A DNA stretch of 64,000 bases from Novosphingobium hassiacum (GTDB lineage Bacteria; Pseudomonadota; Alphaproteobacteria; Sphingomonadales; Sphingomonadaceae). Positions within the stretch are counted from its first letter, which is position 1, and every line of letters starts with the position of its first letter. Positions 17,803 through 25,327 of this stretch are shown in pieces. The position numbers and the translations under genes were made by a program. The stretch spans positions 1 to 64,000 of the forward strand of contig NZ_JACICY010000002.1 in NCBI RefSeq assembly GCF_014196055.1, written 5' to 3'. Below the pieces are notes generated by a model. The model was not told the origin of the DNA and ran no database searches. It saw only the letters and a list, made by a program, of their open reading frames with translations.

Positions 17803-18180
17803 ATGCGCAAGTGGCACCGCTGGATCACGGTGTTCTTCGGGGTGTTCATGCTGTGGATGTCGCTGACCGGCATCGGCAGCCACGTCACCGCGCTTTGGCC
17901 CGCTGGCCCCAAGGCCGAGGCGCCCGCCGCGCCTCCGGGCTTCGTCTGCCCCGAAACGATGATGTGCCGGCCCAAGGCCAAGCCCGGCGGCATGAAGTCG
18001 CTGGTCGGCTGGTTCCATCACCTGCATTCGGGCGAGGAATTCGGCCCCGTCGGCACCGCGATCTCGCTGATGACAGGATTTGCGCTGCTGTTCTTCAGCA
18101 TATCGGGCCTGTGGATGTATTTCTCGATGTGGGCCAACCGCAAGTATCGCGATCTCAAGCCGCGCTGGTTCTGGAAGTAG
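17803..18180 (+). CDS. PepSY-associated transmembrane protein (short)
   Basis: 125 residues from ATG 17803, which follows AAAAGGATT. It begins MRKWHRWITVFFGVFMLWMS, the typical first helix of PepSY-TM proteins with the Trp-His-Arg-Trp membrane entry. A periplasmic stretch with a CPETMMCRP cysteine pair follows, then GWFHHLHSGE and a second helix (ISLMTGFALLFFSISGLW) ending in a basic, aromatic tail. Family members are linked to iron or redox membrane processes. The histidines HHLH might bind a metal (inference). Confidence 0.7.
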   Translation: MRKWHRWITVFFGVFMLWMSLTGIGSHVTALWPAGPKAEAPAAPPGFVCPETMMCRPKAKPGGMKSLVGWFHHLHSGEEFGPVGTAISLMTGFALLFFSISGLWMYFSMWANRKYRDLKPRWFWK

Positions 18181-18199
18181 GGCAGCATTTGTCGGGTGC

Positions 18200-18222
18200 G
18201 CCCCTGACATCCGTCAGGGGCC
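18200..18222 (+). terminator. Possible hairpin after the PepSY-type gene
   Basis: GCCCCTGAC pairs with GTCAGGGGC around ATCC, 20 bp after the stop at 18180. There is no T-run, so confidence is modest. Confidence 0.45.
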
Positions 18223-18243
18223 TGCCCGGATGCGCTTTCCTCC

Positions 18244-18283
18244 CAACAAAAACGAAAAGCGCCCCGCTTTTCAGCGAGGCGCT
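18244..18283 (-). terminator. Rho-independent terminator of the DUF2171 gene
   Basis: On the minus strand AGCGCCTCGC (18274-18283) pairs with GCGGGGCGCT (18258-18267), followed by TTTTCGTTTTTGTT. It is a strong hairpin plus T-rich tract about 75 bp after the minus-strand stop at 18357. Confidence 0.75.
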
Positions 18284-18356
18284 CTCCGGCCGCGATGTGC
18301 GACCTGGTCCCGAAGGGGGCGGGACGTTCGCGCAATCGGTACGCCGTAAACCGGAC

Positions 18357-18824
18357 TTATTCTTCTTCGAGCATGCCCCAGGCAACGTCGCCGTTGGCCG
18401 ACAGACGGACCTTGTCACCTTCGACTTCGGCGATCAGACCGACCGACAGGTAATGATGGTGGCCCGAATGGGTGCCGCCTTCGTGCCCGGCGTCGTTTTC
18501 ACGCTTGGTCAGCTTGATGCGATGGCCATCGACGTGATCGACCGTGCCGACATGCGTGCCGTCCGCGCCGATCACTTCCATGTGCTCGCGGATCTGGCTC
18601 GACCAGTCGGACTGCCCGCCTTCAAGCTGCGACTGCTGGCCGGTGTCGGAGCTGAAGCCACCCTGCTGCTGGCCGCTTCCATCCTGCGACTGGCTCTGCT
18701 GCCCGTCGCCTGCCCAGCGCTGTTCGCCCTGGCGTTCGAAGCTGCCGCCGGCTTGCGGACGCCCACCGAGGTTGGCGTTGGCGCCGGTCACGTTGCGCGA
18801 GTCTTCAGGTTCATATTCACCCAT
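18357..18824 (-). CDS. DUF2171 domain protein
   Basis: 155 residues. The first ~75 are a hydrophilic Gly/Gln/Ser-rich tail (GQQSQSQDGSGQQQGGFSSD). The DUF2171 domain follows: IREHMEVIGADGTHVGTVDH, IKLTKRE, HHHYLSVGLIAEVEGDKVRL, a small beta-barrel of the PRC-barrel type. Family members are common in sphingomonads and have no assigned function. It is transcribed against its neighbours and has its own terminator. Confidence 0.8.
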   Translation of the reverse strand: MGEYEPEDSRNVTGANANLGGRPQAGGSFERQGEQRWAGDGQQSQSQDGSGQQQGGFSSDTGQQSQLEGGQSDWSSQIREHMEVIGADGTHVGTVDHVDGHRIKLTKRENDAGHEGGTHSGHHHYLSVGLIAEVEGDKVRLSANGDVAWGMLEEE

Positions 18825-19097
18825 GGCAAATCTCCTGCGGTATCAAGGGGTCATGGTCGCTTAGGAAAACCCTGCGGCCTTGCACTGAGAACCGTCTCGC
18901 CACCTGCCGGTTCCGCCCGAAACATCGCGCCGTCGCCAGTACGCGCCGGGTCAGCGCCAGTCCGCCCGAACCTGCACCAAAGGCGGTGCGCCGGGCCGGT
19001 GGAAAACCGCTCCGCAATCCCCCGCCAAGGCATCGCCTGCGCTTTCGCCGCGCCCCGCCAATCCCTACATTGACAGAATCAGCACAGGACTCACCCC

Positions 19098-20156
19098 ATG
19101 CCCCTTCTTGAAGCCCGCAAGACCTACAAGCCCTTCGAATATCCCTGGGCCTACGAATTCTGGAAGCGCCAGCAGCAGATCCACTGGATGCCCGAAGAGG
19201 TGCCGCTGGGTGAGGACTGCCGCGACTGGGCGCAGAAGATTTCCGAGCATGAGCGCAACCTGCTGACGCAGATCTTCCGCTTCTTCACCCAGGCCGACGT
19301 GGAAGTGCAGAACTGCTACCACGAACAGTACGGCCGCGTGTTCAAGCCGACCGAGGTCAAGATGATGCTCGCCGCGTTCTCCAACATGGAGACGGTGCAC
19401 ATCGCCGCCTACAGCCACCTGCTCGACACCATCGGTATGCCCGAGAGCGAGTACGGCATGTTCCTCGAATACGAGGAACTGAAGGCCAAGCACGATTACC
19501 TGCAGACCTTCGGCGTCGACAACGACGAGGACATCGCGCGCACGCTCGCCATGTTCGGCGGCTTCACCGAGGGGCTGCAGCTCTTCGCCAGCTTCGCCAT
19601 GCTGATGAACTTCCCGCGCTTCAACAAGATGAAGGGCATGGGCCAGATCGTCACCTGGTCGATCCGCGATGAATCGCTGCACTGCGAAGGCATCACCAAG
19701 CTGTTCCACGCCTTCGTCGCGGAGCGCGGCTGCCTGACCAAGGCGGTCAAGGAAGACATCATCGACTGCTGCCAGAAGACCGTGCGGCTGGAAGACGCGT
19801 TCATCGACCTCGCCTTCGAACAAGGCCCGGTTCCCGGCATGAGCGCCAAGGAAATCAAGCGCTACATCCGCTACATCGCCGACTGGCGCCTCAGCCAGCT
19901 TGGCCTGCCCGCGGTCTACATGATCGAAGACCACCCCCTGCCGTGGCTCGCACCGCTGCTCAACGGCGTCGAACACGCCAACTTCTTCGAAACCCGCGCG
20001 ACGGAATATTCGAAGGCCGCCACGCGCGGCGACTGGAACACCGTGTGGAGCAGCTTCGACAGCCGCCGCAAAGCCAAGGGCGCGGCGAACGAGGAACTGG
20101 TCACGGGTGAGGTCGAGGTGGATATGTTTGGGGCTGCGGGGATTGCGGCGGAGTGA
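19098..20156 (+). CDS. nrdB: Ribonucleoside-diphosphate reductase class Ia, beta subunit
   Basis: 352-residue diiron tyrosyl-radical protein that works with NrdA. Metal-ligand helices are visible in ISEHERNLLTQIFRFFTQAD and FSNMETVHIAAYSH, where Y105 (HIAAYSHLL) aligns with the radical tyrosine; later ligands lie in SWSIRDE-type sequence (WSIRDESLHCEG). The radical-type residue argues for class Ia rather than Ic. It is separated from nrdA by three small genes including one on the opposite strand, so it needs its own promoter; no NrdR-like box is evident just upstream. Confidence 0.95.
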   Translation: MPLLEARKTYKPFEYPWAYEFWKRQQQIHWMPEEVPLGEDCRDWAQKISEHERNLLTQIFRFFTQADVEVQNCYHEQYGRVFKPTEVKMMLAAFSNMETVHIAAYSHLLDTIGMPESEYGMFLEYEELKAKHDYLQTFGVDNDEDIARTLAMFGGFTEGLQLFASFAMLMNFPRFNKMKGMGQIVTWSIRDESLHCEGITKLFHAFVAERGCLTKAVKEDIIDCCQKTVRLEDAFIDLAFEQGPVPGMSAKEIKRYIRYIADWRLSQLGLPAVYMIEDHPLPWLAPLLNGVEHANFFETRATEYSKAATRGDWNTVWSSFDSRRKAKGAANEELVTGEVEVDMFGAAGIAAE

Positions 20157-20194
20157 GGTGAAAGACTGAGCTGGACGTAACGTAAGGGATGGAT

Positions 20195-20214
20195 GCGAGG
20201 GGATTCGCCCCTCG
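20195..20214. repeat. GCGAGGGG/CCCCTCGC hairpin at the left edge of the DUF4062 island
   Basis: GCGAGGGG (20195-20202) and CCCCTCGC (20207-20214) form a perfect 8-bp stem with a 4-nt loop (ATTC... beginning 20203), 39 bp after nrdB. It has no T-run. It may be a factor-dependent terminator of nrdB or the boundary of the inserted AT-rich gene. Confidence 0.55.
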
Positions 20215-20233
20215 CGCTCCTCGGGGAAAGTAA

Positions 20234-21322
20234 ATGGCGAAGCCGCGCGTATTTATAAGTTCGACATACTACGACCTAAAGCATGTGCGCGCTTCCCTCG
20301 AGGTCTTTGTCGAAACGCTCGGCTATGAGCCCATTCTATCGGAATATGGCTCGATAACATACGATCCGGCACAACCTTTAGACGAATCTTGTTATCGTGA
20401 AGCTCAATCTTCGGACATATTAGTGTTAATTATTGGTGGCCGATACGGCTCTGCTGCGAGTAATCAAACTCCCATCCAGAAAAAGAGGGATGAAGAGTTC
20501 GAAAGCGTGACGCGGCGTGAGTTCACTCGCGCGCACGATGCAGACATCCCAGTCTACGTGTTAATTGAAAGTGGGGTCTACTCCGAATACCAAACCTATC
20601 TGCGAAATAAAGATAACGAAAGCATTAAGTACGCACATGTCGACTCCTCCAAAGTCTTCAGCTTTATTGAGTTTATATTCGGAAAGCAACGGAACAATCC
20701 AGTGCAATCTTTTGAAAAAGGGGTAGACATAGAATCTTGGTTGAGAGATCAATGGGCAGGACTCTTCCAAGAACTCCTTCGGAAAAGACAGGACCAGTCA
20801 AAGTTTTCTGATTTGGCTTCTCAAATTCGGCACCTAGAAGCAATCAACACCACACTTAAATCTTATATGGAAACTGTTTTAGAAACAGTTTCTCCTGATA
20901 AATCATCTGATATTATTGAAAGAGAGAATAAATCTCTTTCAAAATCTCAGCTTGTCGAAGCTATCAGGAAGAATGATTGGTTTGATCACCTTGTTTCACT
21001 AGGCAGCATTTCACAAAATGACGCACTAGATGCGTCCTTAGACATAAACTCGACAAGCGATGTTATCCCAGCATATAGCTCAAGAATAAAAAATCTTCGT
21101 GATCTTGTGTACTGTTTGGAACCACTCGTGGAGTTTACAGAAGCAAGGCGTGCTTTTTATGCCCTGCGGGCGATGCTAGGGCAAGATAGAATTAGGTTTA
21201 CTAAGAAATCTTTGCAGGAAATCAGTAGATTTCTGGAAGATAAACGGAAAGACAAGGCGTATAAGGAGAACATTGTTAGCTTAAGTTCTTCTGATGACAT
21301 AACAGATGACTCGGAAGAATGA
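20234..21322 (+). CDS. DUF4062 domain protein in an AT-rich island
   Basis: 362 residues. The N-terminal ~180 residues match DUF4062: RVFISSTYYDLKHVRASLE, LDESCYREAQSSDILVLIIG, GRYGS and REFTRAHDADIPVYVLIE, alternating hydrophobic strands and helices that suggest a Rossmann/TIR-like fold. A predicted coiled coil follows (DLASQIRHLEAINTTLKSYM), then an unassigned helical C-terminus. DUF4062 domains often occur in STAND-type and defence-associated proteins; here it stands alone. The gene is much more AT-rich than the rest of the window (row 20881-20940 has 17 G/C of 60), which points to recent acquisition. GGGGAAA lies just before ATG 20234. Biochemical activity unknown. Confidence 0.85.
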   Translation: MAKPRVFISSTYYDLKHVRASLEVFVETLGYEPILSEYGSITYDPAQPLDESCYREAQSSDILVLIIGGRYGSAASNQTPIQKKRDEEFESVTRREFTRAHDADIPVYVLIESGVYSEYQTYLRNKDNESIKYAHVDSSKVFSFIEFIFGKQRNNPVQSFEKGVDIESWLRDQWAGLFQELLRKRQDQSKFSDLASQIRHLEAINTTLKSYMETVLETVSPDKSSDIIERENKSLSKSQLVEAIRKNDWFDHLVSLGSISQNDALDASLDINSTSDVIPAYSSRIKNLRDLVYCLEPLVEFTEARRAFYALRAMLGQDRIRFTKKSLQEISRFLEDKRKDKAYKENIVSLSSSDDITDDSEE

Positions 21323-21702
21323 TTAATTCATCTCGCGGATTGTTTGTCTAGAATATAGCTTTCATAAAGTTTTTATCATCGCAGATACTTGAATCCTATT
21401 GTCCCCCCTCACCACCACCCGGCTACGCTAGCTTTTCAACGCTCCGTAAGCCACGTGGAGGCTTGCGTATCGCCGTCGCGGATGGTTCCGCACAGGTTGC
21501 GGCCGCATTGTTGGTTTTATGCCTCGTAGGTTCGAGGCTTAGCGGGGCTTGTTTTTGATCAAGAGGGCGGAGGCCCACCCCTGGCCCCTCCCGCTTGCGG
21601 GAGGGGGATTTTGTTGTGTGTTGCTTGTGGGGTGTTCGCCCTTTCTTCCCCCTTCCCGCCTGCGGGAGGGGTTGGGGGTGGGCATTCGGCGGTGGCTGGG
21701 CC
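21323..21702. other. Gap between the DUF4062 and DUF559 genes
   Basis: 21323-21390 stays AT-rich and looks like the tail of the acquired segment. From about 21395 the sequence returns to high GC. 21445-21470 can fold (GTAAGCC/GGCTTGC around ACGTGGA), and GCCTCG-TAGGTT-CGAGGC (about 21521-21538) is another hairpin. 21572-21683 is palindromic-element copy 2. No convincing gene is present. Confidence 0.5.
21572..21683. repeat. ~112-bp palindromic element, copy 2
   Basis: It starts GGCCCACCCCTGGCCCCTCC, forms hairpin CCCTCCCGC/GCGGGAGGG, has an asymmetric spacer containing TTGTTGTG and CGCCCTTTCTTCCCCC, forms a second hairpin (TTCCCGCCTGCGGGAG) and ends GGGGGTGGGC. The outer ends are also inverted (GCCCACCCC/GGGGTGGGC). 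It has the same orientation as copies 3 and 4. Confidence 0.85.
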
Positions 21703-22053
21703 TCAGACTCTCCTCGCTGAAACCGCCAGTTGGATCGCGGTTGCTACGCCTTCGATGTTCTCGCGCACATCGGTGTTGGTGAAGCGCAGGACGCTGTAGC
21801 CGGCGTCGGTCATGAAGCGGTCGCGGGTGGCGTCGTGGTCGGGGCGGAGATCGTGGCTGTGGCCGTCGAGTTCGACCACGATCATCAGTTCACGGCACAG
21901 GAAATCGGCAAAGTAGGGGCCGATGGGCATCTGGTGGCTGAACTTTGCGCCGAGCGCACTGTTGGACAGGTAGCGCCACAGGGCGCGCTCCATCGGGGTG
22001 GCCTCGCGCCGGAGCGTGCGGGCGCGCTCGGTGTTGCGGGGTTTGAAGGGCAT
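21703..22053 (-). CDS. DUF559 domain protein (Vsr-like endonuclease fold)
   Basis: 116 residues. The sequence has the DUF559 pattern: RARTLRREATPMERALWRYL, GAKFSHQMPIGPYFADFLC, IVVELDGHSH, DRFMTDAGYSVLRFTN and VREN. The acidic/histidine set D (ADFLC), E-x-D (VELDG) and H matches the Vsr/PD-(D/E)XK-like nuclease core. I start at ATG 22053 (MPFKPRNTERA) because everything upstream in frame is translated repeat sequence. The gene is tightly bracketed by same-orientation repeat copies 2 (19 bp after its stop) and 3 (79 bp before its start). No partner methylase is nearby. DNA cleavage is not demonstrated for the family in general. Confidence 0.85.
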   Translation of the reverse strand: MPFKPRNTERARTLRREATPMERALWRYLSNSALGAKFSHQMPIGPYFADFLCRELMIVVELDGHSHDLRPDHDATRDRFMTDAGYSVLRFTNTDVRENIEGVATAIQLAVSARRV

Positions 22054-22132
22054 GGCGGTTTGTCGCGCGGGGTGGTGGGTTGCGCAATTGGGGTTGGTTC
22101 GGATTTGGTGCGAGTGTTGGGGGACGTGGACG

Positions 22133-22243
22133 GGCCCACCCCTAACCCCTCCCGCAGGCGGGAGGGGGACTGTGTTGTGCGCTCCCTCGCGTGTGCGCCC
22201 TTTCTTCCCCCCTCCCGCCTGCGGGAGGGGTCGGGGGTGGGCC
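22133..22243. repeat. ~111-bp palindromic element, copy 3
   Basis: Same architecture and orientation as copy 2: GGCCCACCCCTAACCCCTCC, hairpin CCCGCAGGCGGG, spacer with TTGTGCGC and GCGCCCTTTCTTCCCC, second hairpin CCCGCCTGCGGG, and the end GGGGGTGGGCC. Copies 2 and 3 form direct repeats 561 bp apart flanking the DUF559 gene. Confidence 0.85.
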
Positions 22244-22292
22244 TGCGCGACGACCATTGCGCGTGGCTCCCACCTCAACTACCCAACCACGC

Positions 22293-22553
22293 ATGGAATT
22301 CGACGATCAGATGCGCCGGTACTTCGGGACCGAGGATATCGCTGCCGCCACGCCGGCCGCGCTTGATGCCGGGATCGAGCATATGCTGGTGGATTTCGGA
22401 CTGGAGCGCGATCCTGCGCGCAAGTTCGGGATGTGGACGCTGCTCTACATGCTCGGCAGCGCGCCCGATCTGGACGTGGCGTTCAAGGATACGGAGACGC
22501 GCGATGCGGCCCGCAACTTCATGGATATGATGGATCGCGCCGGGGACGCCTGA
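22293..22553 (+). CDS. Conserved small hypothetical protein
   Basis: 86 residues from ATG 22293 (MEFDDQMRRYFGTEDIAAAT). It is acidic, mostly helical, with IEHMLVDFGLERDPARKFGM and APDLDVAFKDTETRDAARNF. No catalytic motif, signal or membrane segment is visible. The longer in-frame reading upstream is translated palindromic repeat and was discarded. I know no function for it; the clean helical, charged composition supports a real gene. Confidence 0.7.
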   Translation: MEFDDQMRRYFGTEDIAAATPAALDAGIEHMLVDFGLERDPARKFGMWTLLYMLGSAPDLDVAFKDTETRDAARNFMDMMDRAGDA

Positions 22554-22638
22554 GGCTGCGGCCAGCAAAAAACCGGCAACACGAAAAGGGCGGCTGCGCG
22601 CCTACCGCCGCGCCGCGAATCGTGCTATCTACACTGGT

Positions 22639-23064
22639 GTGAACAACTCCACGCCTCAGACGCTGCCCGCCCATCTCGTCCCGATCGCCATCCAGCCTTC
22701 GGACATCGACTTCATGGGGCACGTCAACAATGCGTCGTACCTGACCTGGGTGCAGGAAGCGGTGATCGATCACTGGCGTGCGCTGGCCCCGGCAGAGGCC
22801 GTCGCGGCGCACCTGTGGGTCGCGCTGAAGCACGAGATCACCTACCGCCGCCCAACGTTCCTTGACGACACGGTGATCGCGCACGTGATCCTGGAGAAGG
22901 TGCAAGGCGCGCGCGCATTCTACGAGACGATCATCAAGCGTGGTGAAGACGTGCTGGCCGAGGTCAAATCGAGCTGGTGCTGCCTCGATGCCGAAACGCT
23001 GCGCCCGGCGCGGCTGGCACGCGATCTGGTCGAGAAGTTCCTGCCCTCGGAAAAGACCGCCTAA
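22639..23064 (+). CDS. Hotdog-fold acyl-CoA thioesterase (4HBT)
   Basis: 141 residues. The 4-hydroxybenzoyl-CoA thioesterase signature is clear: IQPSDIDFMGHVNNASYLTW, with D in PSDID as candidate catalytic residue and the GHVNNAxYL helix. The strands KHEITYRRPTFLDDTVIAHV and ARAFYETIIKRGEDVLAEVK complete a hotdog. It likely hydrolyses acyl-CoAs, substrate unknown. The start is GTG 22639. It is convergent with the next small gene and overlaps it by 4 bp at the stops. Confidence 0.85.
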   Translation: MNNSTPQTLPAHLVPIAIQPSDIDFMGHVNNASYLTWVQEAVIDHWRALAPAEAVAAHLWVALKHEITYRRPTFLDDTVIAHVILEKVQGARAFYETIIKRGEDVLAEVKSSWCCLDAETLRPARLARDLVEKFLPSEKTA

Positions 23065-23243
23065 CGCAGCTTGGTAATGCCGAGGCTATCGGCCTTGGCG
23101 CGGGTCTTGACCGATTCCTCGCTGCGGGTCAGCGCCTTGGCGATGGCTTTCAGCGGCATGCCTTTCTTGGCCAGCGTGTGCAGCTTCTGGATTTCGTCGG
23201 GAGTCCACGCCTGCTTGTGACGCTCGAAACGTTCGGCGGCCAT
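23061..23243 (-). CDS. Small SANT/Myb-like helix-turn-helix protein
   Basis: 60 residues. WTPDEIQKLHTLAKKGMPLK followed by AIAKALTRSEESVKTRAKAD fits a three-helix SANT/Myb or GcrA-like helix-turn-helix, with W13 in the first helix. It is basic and probably binds DNA. It follows ubiG on the same strand with a 12-bp gap and may be co-transcribed. Target unknown. Confidence 0.7.
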   Translation of the reverse strand: MAAERFERHKQAWTPDEIQKLHTLAKKGMPLKAIAKALTRSEESVKTRAKADSLGITKLR

Positions 23244-23255
23244 TGGTAATTCCTT

Positions 23256-23984
23256 TCAACCGTGCGTGACGGTGACGATGTAATTGAGCGCCGTGTTGTC
23301 GGACAGGTGCAGCCCGCGCGAGACGCTCCACGCGATGCCCATGGGGTTGCCCATTTTCAGGCCCGCCGCGCAGAGCAGATCGTGCAGCTCGACCGGCGTG
23401 ATGAAATCATCCCAGTGATGCGTGCCGCGCGGGACCATGCCGATCCTCTCGGCTCCCTCGACCAGCAGCAGCCGCGATTGCGGGGTGCGGTTGGGGGTCG
23501 ACAGGATCATCAGTCCGCCTTCTCTCAGCGCGGATTTGAGAGCGGCGATGAACGCGGGCTTGTCGGATACGTGCTCGATCACTTCCATTGAGGTGACGAG
23601 GTCGAAGCCGGTCAGGCCGAGTTCGCTCACGTCGCCGCAGCGATAATCGATGGCGAGGCCCGACCCTTCGGCATGAATCTGAGCAGCCGCGATGTTTTCC
23701 TGCGCGGCATCGACACCGGTGACGTTTGCGCCAAGGCGGGCCAGTGGCTCACACAGCAGGCCGGCCCCGCAGCCGACATCGAGCGCGCGGCGCCCGGCCA
23801 GCGGCTTGCGCCCATCGCTGGCGAAATGCGCATCGATGGCGCTGCGGATGAAGCCGAGCCTTACCGGGTTCAGCCGATGGAGCATCGCCGACGAGCCCTT
23901 GGGGTTCCACCAGTCTGCCGCCAGCTTGCCGAAATGCGCGGCCTCGTCAGGGCGGATGGTGGGCGCAGAGGTTGCATTGCTCAT
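23256..23984 (-). CDS. ubiG: Ubiquinone biosynthesis O-methyltransferase
   Basis: SAM-dependent enzyme that carries out the two O-methylations of ubiquinone synthesis at the membrane surface. 242 residues. Family signatures: EAAHFGKLAADWWNPKGSSA with LHRLNPVRLGFI, the SAM loop ALDVGCGAGLLCEPLARLGA, VTGVDAAQENI, VTSMEVIEHV and LSTPNRT. It is divergent from lysC with an 85-bp gap. Confidence 0.94.
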   Translation of the reverse strand: MSNATSAPTIRPDEAAHFGKLAADWWNPKGSSAMLHRLNPVRLGFIRSAIDAHFASDGRKPLAGRRALDVGCGAGLLCEPLARLGANVTGVDAAQENIAAAQIHAEGSGLAIDYRCGDVSELGLTGFDLVTSMEVIEHVSDKPAFIAALKSALREGGLMILSTPNRTPQSRLLLVEGAERIGMVPRGTHHWDDFITPVELHDLLCAAGLKMGNPMGIAWSVSRGLHLSDNTALNYIVTVTHG

Positions 23985-24069
23985 TTGACGTCCCTAAAGC
24001 GCGCGCGCCGCATGGTCCACCGGACTTGTGGGAAAGATTCTTTCACCTGTTGAAGTTGGGGAGCACGCC

Positions 24070-25326
24070 TTGGCCCGCATCGTGATGAAATTCGGTGGCA
24101 CGTCGATGGCCGGGACCGAGCGCATCCGTCGTGTGGCGCGCATCGTGCAGCGCCAGCAAGCAGCGGGGCATGAGGTCGCGGTGGTCGTTTCGGCCATGGC
24201 GGGCGAGACCGACCGGCTGGTGAACTTCTGCCGCGAAGCCAATCCGCTTTACGATCCCGCCGAATACGATGTGGTCGTGGCCAGCGGCGAGCAAGTCACC
24301 TCGGGCCTGCTGGCGATGCACTTGCAGGCGCTGGGCTGCAGCGCGCGTTCGTGGCTCGGCTGGCAGGTGCCGATCAAGACCGACGACGCCCACGCCAAGG
24401 CGCGGATCGAGGACATCGACGCCGACGCGCTGATCGCCAGCATGGCGTCGGGCGAAATCGCTGTGATCCCGGGCTTTCAGGGCGTCAGTCCCGCTGGCCG
24501 CGTGACCACGCTCGGCCGGGGTGGCTCGGACACCTCGGCGGTAGCCGTGGCAGCGGCGGTCAATGCCGATCGCTGCGACATCTACACCGACGTCGACGGG
24601 GTCTACACCACCGACCCGCGCATCGTCGCCAAGGCGCGCAAGCTGAAGAACGTGACGTATGAGGAAATGCTCGAACTGGCTTCGGTCGGCTCGAAGGTCC
24701 TCCAGACACGTTCGGTCAGCCTGGCGATGAAGGAGGGCGTGCGCGTGCAGGTGCTGTCTTCGTTCATCGACGACGATGCGCCCGCCGCAGATACCATTCC
24801 CGGCACGATGATCGTCTCTGACGAGGAGCTTGAAGGACTCGATATGGAACGCCAGCTGATCACCGGCATCGCTGCCGACAAGAACGAAGCCAAGATCACC
24901 CTGACCCGCATCGCCGACCGTCCCGGCGCGGTTGCGGCGATCTTCGGGCCGCTGGCGGCTGCGAACATCAACGTCGACATGATCATCCAGAACATCGCCA
25001 AGGATCGTGGCGAGACCGACGTGACCTTCACCGTGCCGATTTCGGACCTCGCCCGCGCGCAGGCGTTGCTTGAGGAGCGCAAGGACACGATCGGCTATTA
25101 CCGGATGCTGTCGAACGGCAAGGTCGCCAAGATCAGCGTCGTCGGCGTCGGCATGCGCAGTCATGCCGGCGTTGCCGCAACGATGTTCCGGGCCCTTGCC
25201 GATCGCGGGATCAACATCCAGGCGATCACTACCAGCGAGATCAAGGTCTCGGTGCTGATCGACGAGGACGAGACCGAACTGGCCGTACGCGTGCTGCACA
25301 CCGCCTACGAGCTCGACGGCGAGTAA
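24070..25326 (+). CDS. lysC: Aspartate kinase
   Basis: First step of the aspartate pathway (Lys, Met, Thr, diaminopimelate). The kinase domain has VMKFGGTSMAGTERI, QGVSPAGRVTTLGRGGSDTS and YTDVDGVYTTDPRI; two ACT domains follow (LTRIADRPGAVAAIFGPLAA; VVGVGMRSHAGVAATMFRAL), so allosteric feedback is expected. I choose TTG 24070 (ARIVMKFGGTS), with GGGGAG at 24058-24063; this gives 418 residues, the alphaproteobacterial length. dapB in this window acts downstream in the same pathway. Confidence 0.94.
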   Translation: MARIVMKFGGTSMAGTERIRRVARIVQRQQAAGHEVAVVVSAMAGETDRLVNFCREANPLYDPAEYDVVVASGEQVTSGLLAMHLQALGCSARSWLGWQVPIKTDDAHAKARIEDIDADALIASMASGEIAVIPGFQGVSPAGRVTTLGRGGSDTSAVAVAAAVNADRCDIYTDVDGVYTTDPRIVAKARKLKNVTYEEMLELASVGSKVLQTRSVSLAMKEGVRVQVLSSFIDDDAPAADTIPGTMIVSDEELEGLDMERQLITGIAADKNEAKITLTRIADRPGAVAAIFGPLAAANINVDMIIQNIAKDRGETDVTFTVPISDLARAQALLEERKDTIGYYRMLSNGKVAKISVVGVGMRSHAGVAATMFRALADRGINIQAITTSEIKVSVLIDEDETELAVRVLHTAYELDGE

Positions 25327-25327
25327 T

